From: CAYNFR01 sp964616755
Lineage (GTDB): Bacteria; Bacteroidota; Bacteroidia; Chitinophagales; Saprospiraceae
Assembly (NCBI GenBank): GCA_964616755.1
Contig: CAZTSI010000039.1
Coordinates: 1-28,467 of the forward strand
DNA length: 28,467 bases
Direction: 5' to 3'
Shown here one piece after another: positions 8,401 to 16,730 of the stretch; positions within the stretch are counted from its first letter, which is position 1, and each line of letters starts with the position of its first letter. Below the pieces are notes generated by a model. The model worked only from the letters and a program-made list of their open reading frames with translations. It did no database searches and was not told where the DNA came from. The position numbers and the translations under genes were made by a program.

Positions 8401-10961
8401 TGTTGGTGAGCATAGAAAATGGTCGTGAAGTAATTTTTCAAGATTGGCTAACGGCTAGGGGCGAACAAACTGATTACGAGTTTACACTTAGCGAAAATAT
8501 GAGTCCCAATATCTATATCCACATTTCCATGATTCAATCGACGGCGAAAAGGAATAATCTTCCGATACGTATGTATGGAATTGCGCCAATACAAGTCATC
8601 GATAAGTCTAAAAAACTTCAACCTATAATTAGTGCACCAAATAGCTTGTCTGCCAATAAATTATTCAGCATTGAGGTAAGTGAGGCAGACAGCAAAGAAA
8701 TGTACTACACAGTGGCCATCGTCGATGAAGGTCTTTTGTCATTAACAAACTTCCATACACCTTCACCTTATGACCATTTTTATGCAAAAAGAGCATTGGC
8801 CATTAAAACTTGGGATAGTTACGATGATATATTGCAAGGGGCAGGGGATGGCTTTAGCCAAATCATCAGCGTAGGAGGCGATGGTGAAGGGATTGCGGCC
8901 GGTAACGACAAACAAGCGATGCGTTTCAAACCTGTCGTAATGACGGCGGGACCTTTCAAATTGTCGCGAGGTAAAAGGCAAAAACATGAATTTATCATGC
9001 CCAATTATTTTGGGGCAGTACGCGCCATGGTTATTGCCAAACAAAACAATGCCTATGGTCATGGGGAATTGTCTATTGAAGTCAAAGATCCTCTTATGGT
9101 GTTTGGCACTGTACCACGAACACTTTCCATTGGTGAGTCGTTTACCATTCCTGTCAACCTAATCAGTACACGTGATAATCTCGGGTCGGTTGAATTGAGT
9201 ATCAAAACCTCTGCCTTACTTCAGCCTACGCAGACGAACGCTCAACGCACCAATCTAGAAAAAGCTGGCGAAAAAATGCTGTATATCCCTGCCAAGGTGA
9301 GCTCCGAGCCCGGAATAGCCAATATTGAGATAAAAGCAAACGCTACTAGCACCAATGCATCGCAGCAAGTGGAGGTCGATGTTAGAAATCCGATGCCACA
9401 GCGATTTGTCACAGAAAGCAAGCTCCTTGCTGCTGGCCAAACTTGGGAATCCACCATAGCTTTTTTTGGAACAACAGGCACTAACAAAGCAGTTTTGGAA
9501 TTGACTCAAATACCTCCCCTCAAGTTGGAGTCAAGGCTCAATTATCTCATTAGGTATCCCTTTGGATGTCTTGAGCAAACGACTTCAGCCGTCTTTCCGC
9601 AGTTATATTTGGATAAACTCACAGCACTAAGTCCGGAGCAAATTAAAAAAATGCGGATCAACATAAATCAAGGGATCAACCGAATTCAGCATATGCAGGT
9701 CGCGGCAGGTGGCTTTAGCTATTGGTCTGGAGAAGCGGACATTGACGAATGGGCGTCCATTTATGCATTGCATTTTATGGTCGAAGCTCAACAGGCTGGA
9801 TATGTGGTGCCCTCAAACACCTTAGATAAGTCGCTAGTGTATGAATACGGTCGCGCCACAAAGTTTATCTCCAAAGCAGACAAAACTACGTCTGAATACC
9901 GCTCCAAAACATTGACACAAGCTTATCGATTGTATGTACTTGCCTTGGCAGGAAAATATCATCTTTCGGCCATGAATCTATTAAGGCTAGAGATAGGATT
10001 GCCCAATGTGGCCAGCTTTTTACTGGCGGGTGCCTATGGGAAAAGCGGGAACGCAAAAGTGGCTTACGATTTGGTAAAAAATAGCTCTAGTAACGTTGAT
10101 GCCTATGGATTGGATTACTGGACCTACGGATCTGACCTTAGAGATATGGCCTTGATTGCCCAAGCTGCGCTAGATACAGATCGCTCCAACGATGGATTCT
10201 CTATGCTAAAAACGATAGCCGAAAAACTTAATACAGATCAATGGTACAGTACTCAAAGCGTTGCCCAATCTTTACTTGCCGTTGGCAAATATGTATCACG
10301 GTTTAAACGAGATAACTTAAAGGCAGATCTGGCCTTGAATAATGGAAATGTCCTTTCGATTGATCATATGCAGCCATTGTTTTTGATGGATTTGAATGTG
10401 AAGAATCAGGAGAAGTATAAAGTGACTAATCGTTCAGCACAAGATATGTACGTAACACTAGTGACCTATGGTCAAGATAATCCGTCGCAAATGGAAAGCG
10501 TACTCGCTGAGAATTCAAATATTGGCATCCGTGTCGTCTACAAAAATCTTGATGGTTCATCAATTGATGTGAAGGAGTTGGTGCAAGGGACCGACTTTAT
10601 AGCAGAGATAAGCATTATAAATCCCCGTTCTAGGGGTACTTCTTTAGATCGTTTGGCGCTAAATCATATCATTCCTTCGGGATGGGAGATTAGAAACACA
10701 CGGATCAATAATACGGAAGTGTTTGTACCTGAAGACGAGTTTGATTATCGAGATATTAGGGACGATCGGATACATACCTTTTTTGCTCTAAACACGACGA
10801 AAACATTTAGAATCTTCTTGAATGCTGCATATCTAGGGGAGTTTTATCTGCCACCTATGCGTGTAGAAGCAATGTATGATCATGAGATTTATGCTAGCAC
10901 AAAAGGCGATAAAGTTCGAGTGGTACAAGCACAAATATCACCAAACAAATTGGGAAAATGA
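5433..10961 (+). CDS. Bacterial alpha-2-macroglobulin lipoprotein (YfhM-type protease trap)
   Basis: An 1842-residue protein. A lipoprotein signal peptide ends at L-H-F-G-C, with lipidated Cys24. An N-terminal array of MG-type beta domains follows, including the G-V-Y-R-P-G-D-T-I-H motif typical of bacterial macroglobulins near residue 605 and a W-R-W-W-Y-Y segment near 877. A glycine-rich stretch at about 1130-1170 is the likely bait region. The thioester motif is intact: C1379-L-E-Q1382 in Y-P-F-G-C-L-E-Q-T-T-S, leading into the alpha-helical thioester domain. Family knowledge: such proteins sit in the periplasm and trap foreign proteases after bait cleavage, often beside PBP1C. The stop overlaps the start of the PBP1C gene by 4 bp (ATGA). 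A G9 tract lies in codons 30-33, right after the lipobox. A near-consensus -7 element (TATCTTTA, 5375-5382) lies upstream, so a separate promoter is possible. Confidence 0.93.
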   Translation: MFRIGITFSYSLIILLLLTLHFGCRNKSSRGGARGSESVNEYIVAHSPQYISVEAPMVIDFKQDIRLDENALAEAISISPKVDGRYTLLHSRRVAFISDDYLAYDTEYAVKINTSLLHSRAEEGEYLTLRFQTKPLKLDIDIDPLTASNDDGWHIKGKIAGNDIVKVENITGMLRLKSKGQKIQWLSDKDGREFSFIIPDIERKDRQQSITLHWAGGKWDKSFNGEVDIDIPASGVFELADAQVMGDGSPQIILSFTDIIQAQQNFQGLITITDQAVPNYHVDGSQIIVYPKDETLSVVDVHISGKILNKQGIALGKDVKVQLNISPLHPAVRLLGQGTIVSSKMPASVGFEALNVRSVEVEVLKIYRDNILQFLQGNQISGDWYLEQVGKVVHTERIELDKTSDIKRNKWGRYALDLNKFISADPGAIYQVRIGFKPEYVLYPCASIVGYTATKEGESFMRYIYDYEGYSYLHEEDPCYGAFYSAYRFSSRNVLISDIATTVKSTDDHQYYLSVTDINTAQPVSNAIIEFFDFQQQSLGKVTSSSTGSATTQLAKKASFAVVHKDNSFNYLRLEDAEVLSLTDFETQGRKRNVGLDGFIYSDRGVYRPGDTIHVHFMLDDNEKLPKDHPVTLVLTDPQGAEKNRQVVANAVGGIYSFVVPTLTKDKTGLWSIAVGVGPVQFYHNIRIETIKPNKLKIEIKAPEEISAQNTKSNIVAISSSWLYGVPARNLRARVEAVYQQRETSFKGFDNFLFTDEARTMSGDPVVLFDGTLDQEGHGNIPLNLSKDFQFPGKIRANLATRVFEKGGDYSEHYSQIFISPYTHYVGLSIPMDKWGMKSFSRNTSENVLDLVSLDENGQVAANRKLSIGIYDIQWRWWYYENERYNLYNLNADNHAQAVWTNTITTNLNGKASINLDFNKVQDGRKMIRICDTQSGHCTSDFFYLSSWDMMAVEDERNSLNKIQITTDKMSYNVGDRVKLSVPTEAGNQLLVSIENGREVIFQDWLTARGEQTDYEFTLSENMSPNIYIHISMIQSTAKRNNLPIRMYGIAPIQVIDKSKKLQPIISAPNSLSANKLFSIEVSEADSKEMYYTVAIVDEGLLSLTNFHTPSPYDHFYAKRALAIKTWDSYDDILQGAGDGFSQIISVGGDGEGIAAGNDKQAMRFKPVVMTAGPFKLSRGKRQKHEFIMPNYFGAVRAMVIAKQNNAYGHGELSIEVKDPLMVFGTVPRTLSIGESFTIPVNLISTRDNLGSVELSIKTSALLQPTQTNAQRTNLEKAGEKMLYIPAKVSSEPGIANIEIKANATSTNASQQVEVDVRNPMPQRFVTESKLLAAGQTWESTIAFFGTTGTNKAVLELTQIPPLKLESRLNYLIRYPFGCLEQTTSAVFPQLYLDKLTALSPEQIKKMRININQGINRIQHMQVAAGGFSYWSGEADIDEWASIYALHFMVEAQQAGYVVPSNTLDKSLVYEYGRATKFISKADKTTSEYRSKTLTQAYRLYVLALAGKYHLSAMNLLRLEIGLPNVASFLLAGAYGKSGNAKVAYDLVKNSSSNVDAYGLDYWTYGSDLRDMALIAQAALDTDRSNDGFSMLKTIAEKLNTDQWYSTQSVAQSLLAVGKYVSRFKRDNLKADLALNNGNVLSIDHMQPLFLMDLNVKNQEKYKVTNRSAQDMYVTLVTYGQDNPSQMESVLAENSNIGIRVVYKNLDGSSIDVKELVQGTDFIAEISIINPRSRGTSLDRLALNHIIPSGWEIRNTRINNTEVFVPEDEFDYRDIRDDRIHTFFALNTTKTFRIFLNAAYLGEFYLPPMRVEAMYDHEIYASTKGDKVRVVQAQISPNKLGK
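5521..5529 (+). repeat. G9 homopolymer in the alpha-2-macroglobulin reading frame
   Basis: Nine consecutive G fall in codons 30-33 (AGG GGG GGG GCT), nine residues or fewer after the lipidated cysteine. With nine G the frame continues through 1842 codons. With ten G the frame would stop at TAA 5549-5551, and with eight G at TAG 5590-5592. Tracts of this length are classic slipped-strand sites in other bacteria. A sequencing error is less likely because the observed length keeps the gene open. Confidence 0.85.
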
Positions 10962-13228
10962 AGAAGCTTTTGATCGCGGCTACCTTTATTCTCATATGTA
11001 TTATTTTTAGACCGATTGATATACACCAGCCATCTGCATTTGGCAAGAAAATCTTAGCAGAAGACGGTCAATTGCTCTCTGCCCAAATCGCCTCCGATGA
11101 ACAATGGAGATTTGCACCAGATAAGCTTCTGCCCGCGCGCTATGTGCAAAGTATCATAAATTATGAAGACAAGCGATTTTATTATCATCTGGGGATTGAT
11201 CCGCTTAGTGTAGCTAGAGCAATCAAAGACAATGTATCAGCACGCAGGGTAGTAAGTGGTGCTAGTACCTTAACTATGCAATTGGCTCGAATGTTAGGCG
11301 AACGATCTGAGCGTACGGTTTATAATAAATTTGTTGAGAGTATAAATGCAATACGCATCGAATTCTGGCATTCTAAATCGGATATATTGAGATATTACAC
11401 TGCCTATGCTCCTTTTGGTGGCAATGTGGTCGGTGTAGATGCGGCGGCATGGAAGTATTTTCAGAAAACCCCTCACCAATTGACTTGGGCAGAATGCGCC
11501 ACTTTAGCCGTGCTGCCCAATGCTCCTGGACTTATACATCCAAATCGAAATCGCGATATACTTCGCACGAAGCGCGATAAGCTGCTTTTAAAATTGCAAA
11601 AAAATTCTTTGATAGACGAACTTGAATACTCTCTTGCGGTGCAAGAAAACCTTCCTCTTGGGCGTTTTGATTTGCCTCGGCTGGCGCCACATTATCTGCA
11701 TCTTTCAGAAAATGGGGATAATAGTGCTATACATTATCAATGGCAAATAGAAGCTGGAAAATTGTTGGATAGACATTATTATCGTTGGGGGCAAAATGAC
11801 ATTCATAATGCGGCCATCCTTGTAATCGAAAATAAAACTCGCGACATAAAGGTATATCAAGGAAATATTCCTTCGACAAAACAAGAAGAGGATGTTGATA
11901 TGATTCAGAGTCGTCGCAGTTCAGGTTCCATCTTAAAACCAATGTTATATGCAGCGGCTCTTGACAAATCCACGATAACCCCCTTTAGCCTTTTAGATGA
12001 TGTACCTATGTATATCAATGGTTTTCATCCGACAAATTTTGATCGCAAGTATCAAGGTTCAGTAGCAGCCGATAAGGCCTTGAGTAAATCCTTGAATGTT
12101 CCTTTCGTGCAACTATTACAAGAGGTCGGGACAGATCCGTTGATAAGAATTTTACGCAAATTAGGACTTAGCTCCATTGACAAAGATGCAGATCATTACG
12201 GCTTGTCATTGATCTTAGGCGGGGGCGAGGTGCGATTGAATGAGTTGGCTAATGCCTATGCTTATCTATCCAACGTACTCGACGGGACAAGTAATAATTC
12301 GCCCTTATCAGCGGCAGCTATTTACCATACATTTGAGGCCATGCGCGAAGTAATTCGCCCAACAAACCATGGTTTATGGCAAAAATTCGATTCTGGTATT
12401 CCTATAGCTTGGAAGACGGGCACAAGTTTTGGTCATCGAGACGCGTGGGCTGTAGGGGTTCATCCTGACTATACCATTGCGTCGTGGGTCGGCAATGCTG
12501 ATGGCCAAGGAAGAGAAGGATTGCTCGGTGGCCAAATGGCAGGTGATCTGTTATTCGGGATGATCGAAATTTTAGACTTGACGCCCAAATGGTGGAAAAT
12601 GCCCGCACAAGAAATGAGTCAAGCGAATATATGCCTCCAAAGTGGTTTTCTGGCAAGCGCAAGTTGTCAAGATATTCGCTCTGAACTTGTTTTGAATGCC
12701 TCTTTGCGCACTCAACCTTGCCCATTTCATAAGACTGTATTTGTAACACCCGACGGTTATCAAATCGGCGAATCATGCGCGTACGATGGGGCAAAAGAAC
12801 GGCAATACTTTTTTCAATTAGCTCCACGAAATGCTCATTATTATCAACAATATCATCCAGAGTTTAGGCCTATGCCAGATTTGCATCCGAGTTGTCGACC
12901 GAGTCAGACTGATGTTGCTATGCAGTTCATTTATCCTAATGGTCGCCAAGCTATTTTAGCACCTCGAGATCTCAATGCTGAGCAACAGGAATTTGTCTAT
13001 AGAGCAGCACACCATGACCCTAATGCTACTTTGTATTGGTATTTTGATAATGATTATTTAGGAAGTACAACAGGTATACATAAAATAAGCCACCTTTCTA
13101 CTCCAGGGGTACACCTCTTGACCATTATTGATCATAATGGAAATCGCCTTTCTCATCCTTTGACCGTTAAAACTAATCCGCTGGATGCAGTTTTGGCCGT
13201 TGAAGAGCCACTAGATGTACACATGTAA
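10958..13228 (+). CDS. pbpC: Penicillin-binding protein 1C (bifunctional transglycosylase/transpeptidase)
   Basis: A 756-residue class A PBP with an N-terminal membrane anchor (residues 3-17). The GT51 transglycosylase domain (about 45-215) shows the catalytic Glu70 in Y-E-D-K-R-F-Y-Y-H-L-G-I-D and the G-A-S-T-L-T-M-Q-L-A-R motif. The transpeptidase domain (about 280-540) shows S324-x-x-K327 (S-G-S-I-L-K-P), S378-x-N380 (S-L-N) and K486-T-G (K-T-G-T-S-F-G-H-R-D-A-W). A C-terminal beta domain of the BiPBP_C kind is likely at about 670-745. It polymerises and cross-links peptidoglycan at the inner membrane. It overlaps the macroglobulin gene by 4 bp, the same pairing as E. coli yfhM-pbpC, which is thought to couple wall repair with protease defence. 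The S-S-G-S variant of the usual S-P-G-S before the nucleophile motif is a small departure. Confidence 0.94.
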   Translation: MKKLLIAATFILICIIFRPIDIHQPSAFGKKILAEDGQLLSAQIASDEQWRFAPDKLLPARYVQSIINYEDKRFYYHLGIDPLSVARAIKDNVSARRVVSGASTLTMQLARMLGERSERTVYNKFVESINAIRIEFWHSKSDILRYYTAYAPFGGNVVGVDAAAWKYFQKTPHQLTWAECATLAVLPNAPGLIHPNRNRDILRTKRDKLLLKLQKNSLIDELEYSLAVQENLPLGRFDLPRLAPHYLHLSENGDNSAIHYQWQIEAGKLLDRHYYRWGQNDIHNAAILVIENKTRDIKVYQGNIPSTKQEEDVDMIQSRRSSGSILKPMLYAAALDKSTITPFSLLDDVPMYINGFHPTNFDRKYQGSVAADKALSKSLNVPFVQLLQEVGTDPLIRILRKLGLSSIDKDADHYGLSLILGGGEVRLNELANAYAYLSNVLDGTSNNSPLSAAAIYHTFEAMREVIRPTNHGLWQKFDSGIPIAWKTGTSFGHRDAWAVGVHPDYTIASWVGNADGQGREGLLGGQMAGDLLFGMIEILDLTPKWWKMPAQEMSQANICLQSGFLASASCQDIRSELVLNASLRTQPCPFHKTVFVTPDGYQIGESCAYDGAKERQYFFQLAPRNAHYYQQYHPEFRPMPDLHPSCRPSQTDVAMQFIYPNGRQAILAPRDLNAEQQEFVYRAAHHDPNATLYWYFDNDYLGSTTGIHKISHLSTPGVHLLTIIDHNGNRLSHPLTVKTNPLDAVLAVEEPLDVHM

Positions 13229-13287
13229 ATGAGAAGTGCTTTTCAAAGATTACCCAATCATAAACTCGGGGTACTAGCAAAACCTGC

Positions 13288-14850
13288 TCAATCCTTAACC
13301 TCACTGCCCCACCAAGTTTCATTTGGCGAGTATTGGACATCCTGCATTTTTTTGCGGATATCTTCTTGGCGCGGCCAAGTCTCGTGCATTATTTTTTGAA
13401 GGTAGAGATCTTCCTTTTCTCTTGAATACTCTACATCAATGTATGGAAATTGGGCTTTTGTTACTTTCAACCAATTCTGTAGCTCTATCCAAAGAGTATC
13501 TGCCGTCTGAGGCATCTCTTCACTGAGGTCCATTCGCTCGCTAAGATCAGTTGATAAATCATATAGTTCATTTCTCTCATCTTCCCAGTAATGTATAAGT
13601 TTAAAGTTGCCTGAACGAATAATGGAGGAAGGCTCTCCGCCTTGATTTCCATAGTGCGGATAATGCCAAAATAATGATCGGTCAATAGCGGTATTTTCTT
13701 TAATCAATGGAGCCAATGACGCTCCATCGATAGTCTGTGTTGGTCGAGTTTCAAATGCCAAGATTTCGAGCAATGTAGGCAATACATCAATATTGCTTAT
13801 TGGAGTTTCAATTGATTTTGATTCAATTCCAGGCAGATGTATGATGAACGGCACTCTAATGCCGCCTTCCCATTGATATCCTTTACCTCCTCTCAATGGG
13901 GCAAGATTGGTAGAGTAGTTGTCGCCAGACACCACGCCACCATTATCAGACGTGAAGATAATGATCGTATTGCGTTCGAGGTTTAGCTGAGCTAAGGTGT
14001 GTAATACTTCTCCAACGGCATCGTCCATACTAGACACCAAACCTGCATACACTGGATTGTCTTGACGCAAGCGTGCGGGGAGAATTCTTTCCATTTCAAA
14101 GCCCTTTTCAGTTATACCTTGACTCGCGGCTTTGTCGCGAAAGTGTTGCCATTTTTGGCGAGTAGTCTGTATAGGTGAGTGAACGGCATAAAAGGATAAA
14201 AAGGCAAAAAAGGGCTGATCTTTGTTTTCTTGCAGGAATTGACTGGTTTCCTTTGCAAGGCGCATTTCAAGATTCTCACCTTTAGGTCCGTCAGGCAAAT
14301 AGGCGATATTGTAGGGCGAAAAATAACTGGGTGGATGACCTTTATGATCTCCAGCAATATTTATATCAAAGCCATGATCTGTAGGCAATGACCCTTCGCC
14401 ACCTAAATGCCACTTGCCAGCAAAAAAGGTCTTGTAGCCTTCTGCCCTAAAAATTTCAGGTAAGGTCGTCAGGTCAGACGATAATTGCAAGGTATAATCA
14501 GGTGGTAGCAATGGTGTATAACGATTGTACTTTCTCCAGTCCTCCCCCGAGGGCGCACCAATCCAATCTGTGATACCATGCATTGGTGTATAACAACCGG
14601 TCAGCAAACTAGCTCTCGAAGGACTGCACACTCGACTCGCTGCGTATGCTTGAGAAAAGACAACCGAGCGCTCAGAAAGCCTATCAATGTGCGGCGTTTC
14701 ATAATAATTACTGCCCATAAAGCCTAGATCATTATAGCCTAGATCATCAACCACGATCAAAATAACATTAGGCCTTGATGTAGATGATATACACCCAGAA
14801 AGACAAAAATTTATTATGACAGACGACCCTAATAGCCATCGTCTCAACAT
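13288..14850 (-). CDS. Lipoprotein sulfatase (type I, formylglycine-dependent)
   Basis: A 520-residue protein if started at ATG 14850. That start gives a compact lipoprotein signal peptide, M-L-R-R-W-L-L-G ... L-S-G-C, with lipidated Cys20. The frame stays open to a GTG at 14937, and an ATG at 14883 is also possible, but both put extra residues before the signal. The sulfatase core starts with N-V-I-L-I-V-V-D-D-L-G-Y-N-D (metal-binding Asp pair). The formylglycine site is Cys75 in C-S-P-S-R, followed by A-S-L-L-T-G. Other family elements are G-K-W-H-L-G and T-S-D-N-G-G. It should hydrolyse sulfate esters, probably of polysaccharides, in the periplasm or at the cell surface. Activation needs a formylglycine-generating enzyme, which is not in this window. 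It is convergent with pbpC and divergent from the VOC gene. Its substrate cannot be told. Confidence 0.92.
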   Translation of the reverse strand: MLRRWLLGSSVIINFCLSGCISSTSRPNVILIVVDDLGYNDLGFMGSNYYETPHIDRLSERSVVFSQAYAASRVCSPSRASLLTGCYTPMHGITDWIGAPSGEDWRKYNRYTPLLPPDYTLQLSSDLTTLPEIFRAEGYKTFFAGKWHLGGEGSLPTDHGFDINIAGDHKGHPPSYFSPYNIAYLPDGPKGENLEMRLAKETSQFLQENKDQPFFAFLSFYAVHSPIQTTRQKWQHFRDKAASQGITEKGFEMERILPARLRQDNPVYAGLVSSMDDAVGEVLHTLAQLNLERNTIIIFTSDNGGVVSGDNYSTNLAPLRGGKGYQWEGGIRVPFIIHLPGIESKSIETPISNIDVLPTLLEILAFETRPTQTIDGASLAPLIKENTAIDRSLFWHYPHYGNQGGEPSSIIRSGNFKLIHYWEDERNELYDLSTDLSERMDLSEEMPQTADTLWIELQNWLKVTKAQFPYIDVEYSREKEDLYLQKIMHETWPRQEDIRKKMQDVQYSPNETWWGSEVKD

Positions 14851-15150
14851 TAAAGCAGTTGTTACTAACACAGCGTAAGACATTATTTTAATGGGGAAGA
14901 TACGAAAATTGTGTCTTTCAGATGAGTAGTCAGGCACGGGTCTGCGGTAATGCAGCCCGCAAATGACACAGGGGTAAGACGCAGAAAGAAGCTACATGTT
15001 TACTATTTACGATAAAGGCTTAACTATTTCTTATCTTGGCCTTTTATCAAAGTTTACATTTCTGCGTTTTATTGCTCCTCAGGGCTTCTCTTTTTTAGTC
15101 GAGTAGGATGTGAAGATTATTTTTTTAACTTACAATTGATTGAATCTTGC

Positions 15151-15567
15151 ATGAAACAACGAATAGCTCATATATCATTAGTGGTTGAGGACTATGACGA
15201 TGCAATAGAATTTTATACAAAGAAACTTGACTTCCAACTTCTTGAAGATACCATCCTGGATGACAAGAAAAGATGGGTAATCGTTGCACCTCCGGGAGCT
15301 AAAGAGTGTAGTTTATTATTGGCAAAGGCCGCTAACAATGAACAAAGCAACAGCATCGGAAATCAAACTGGAGGCAGAGTATTCTTGTTTTTGTTCACGG
15401 ATGATTTTTGGCGTGATTACAACAAAATGGTAGATCGCCAGATCAACTTTGTTCGACCCCCAGCAGAATACGCTTATGGACGCGTCGCAGTCTTCGAAGA
15501 TTTGTACGGTAACCTTTGGGATTTGTTAGAACCCAATATAAGTAATAAGGGACTCATCGTTGAGTAG
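15151..15567 (+). CDS. VOC-superfamily (glyoxalase/dioxygenase fold) protein
   Basis: A 138-residue protein when started at ATG 15151; a TTG five codons upstream is less likely because the fold begins directly at R-I-A-H-I-S-L-V-V. Two beta-alpha-beta-beta-beta halves are visible: residues 4-60 (V-E-D-Y-D-D-A-I-E-F-Y) and about 75-128 (R-V-F-L-F-L-F ... A-V-F-E-D-L-Y-G-N-L-W-D-L-L-E-P). Candidate metal ligands are His7 and Glu127, as in glyoxalase-like proteins. The family covers glyoxalase I, bleomycin or fosfomycin resistance proteins and dioxygenases; the specific reaction cannot be assigned. It stands alone on the plus strand. Confidence 0.87.
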   Translation: MKQRIAHISLVVEDYDDAIEFYTKKLDFQLLEDTILDDKKRWVIVAPPGAKECSLLLAKAANNEQSNSIGNQTGGRVFLFLFTDDFWRDYNKMVDRQINFVRPPAEYAYGRVAVFEDLYGNLWDLLEPNISNKGLIVE

Positions 15568-15760
15568 GGTATATCCACAACTTTTGGTGCATAAACATTG
15601 GATTAAGTAGCTTTTTTTGAGGATGATATCGCATTGTCGGCTCTATTGCCACAACACTAAAAAGATGACCTAGAATTAGTTAAAGGCAGGCAACTTTTTT
15701 TATGTCCTGATCTTCTAAATCAAATTTAGTACGTTGTTTACATGAAATTAAATTAATCAA

Positions 15761-16567
15761 ATGACGAACCTATATGCCATTCAGACAGGTCGTGTGCGTG
15801 TCCGAAGGAGTCAAATATTAGGGTCACCAAATATATTTACGCGGTGTTACGACCTCTTTCTTAGTTCTGAATGGTCTGAGTGGCTTCCGATATGGTGTTT
15901 TCTGATAGAAAAGGACAATGAGCGAATACTTATAGATACAGGTGAGACCTCAAAAATATTAGATAAGACTTATATTCCTCAACGCCACATCTATCATCGC
16001 TTTGTTGAAACAGAGATCCGTTCTGAGCATGAGTTAGATAGACAGCTACGCCGGGCGGGTATAGCACCTGAAGAGATCACAACGATATTGTTGACGCATT
16101 TGCATAATGATCATATTGGCGGATTGTATTTATTCCCCCAAGCGAAGGTGATGGTATCAAAAAGCGAGTTTCAAATAGCTGCGGGAAAATGGGGGCCATC
16201 CCAAGGGTATTTTAACAAAAATTGGCCTTCGTTTTTCCGCCCAGACTATTACCGTTTTGCAGATATTCCAGAAGGATTTTTTAGTCAATCTATGTCATTG
16301 ACTTCAGATGGAGATATAGTTGTTGTTCCTACCCCAGGTCATTCTGTCGGCCATGTTTCGTTTATCATTAAGTCTCTTGGTGTCGTGTTGGGAGGTGATG
16401 CTACATTAGATGCTATGACGCTCCAAAATCAGATTCCCGACACATTGTTTGTCAATAAGGATGCACGTAACAGCGTCAATACTTTGAAGCAATATGTTGA
16501 GAACACTGGTTTTGCTTTTATTTCATCACACGACAAAGGAATTTTAGATTTGATCAAACGGCTATAA
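15761..16567 (+). CDS. Metallo-beta-lactamase-fold hydrolase, N-acyl-homoserine-lactonase-like
   Basis: A 268-residue protein without a signal peptide, so probably cytoplasmic. It has the dinuclear zinc motif H113-x-H115-x-D117-H118 (T-H-L-H-N-D-H-I-G-G), then His194 in P-T-P-G-H-S-V-G-H-V-S, Asp213 in G-G-D-A-T and His257 in S-S-H-D. Spacing and the W-C-F-L-I-E and L-I-D-T-G segments fit the AiiA-like lactonase branch of the superfamily, where such enzymes open the lactone of acyl-homoserine signals. The substrate is inferred only from the family; another lactone or ester is possible. It is a single plus-strand gene, 193 bp after the VOC gene, followed by a terminator-like hairpin. Confidence 0.87.
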   Translation: MTNLYAIQTGRVRVRRSQILGSPNIFTRCYDLFLSSEWSEWLPIWCFLIEKDNERILIDTGETSKILDKTYIPQRHIYHRFVETEIRSEHELDRQLRRAGIAPEEITTILLTHLHNDHIGGLYLFPQAKVMVSKSEFQIAAGKWGPSQGYFNKNWPSFFRPDYYRFADIPEGFFSQSMSLTSDGDIVVVPTPGHSVGHVSFIIKSLGVVLGGDATLDAMTLQNQIPDTLFVNKDARNSVNTLKQYVENTGFAFISSHDKGILDLIKRL

Positions 16568-16611
16568 GACTGCGATAGAAATGCTGATAAAGCATGCTAT
16601 GGAAGAATATC

Positions 16612-16644
16612 AAATAATCCATTTGTTGGTTTGGGTTATTTTTT
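16612..16644 (+). terminator. Possible intrinsic terminator after the lactonase-like gene
   Basis: AATAATCC (16613-16620) pairs with GGGTTATT (16633-16640, one G-T pair) around a 12-base loop, and a T run continues from 16639 to 16644. It lies 45 bases after the stop codon. The stem is A/T-rich, so strength is uncertain. Confidence 0.42.
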
Positions 16645-16688
16645 AATGAACCATTATCAGCCCTATTGATTCACTTTAATTTCAGTTT

Positions 16689-16712
16689 CAAATTCAAACT
16701 CAAATTCAAACT
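16689..16712. repeat. Perfect 12-bp tandem duplication, intergenic
   Basis: CAAATTCAAACT occurs twice in direct succession between the convergent ends of the lactonase-like gene and the M28 peptidase gene. It lies 19 bp beyond the peptidase stop codon. No function is evident. Confidence 0.75.
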
Positions 16713-16730
16713 CGGAAACAGCCACTTAGA

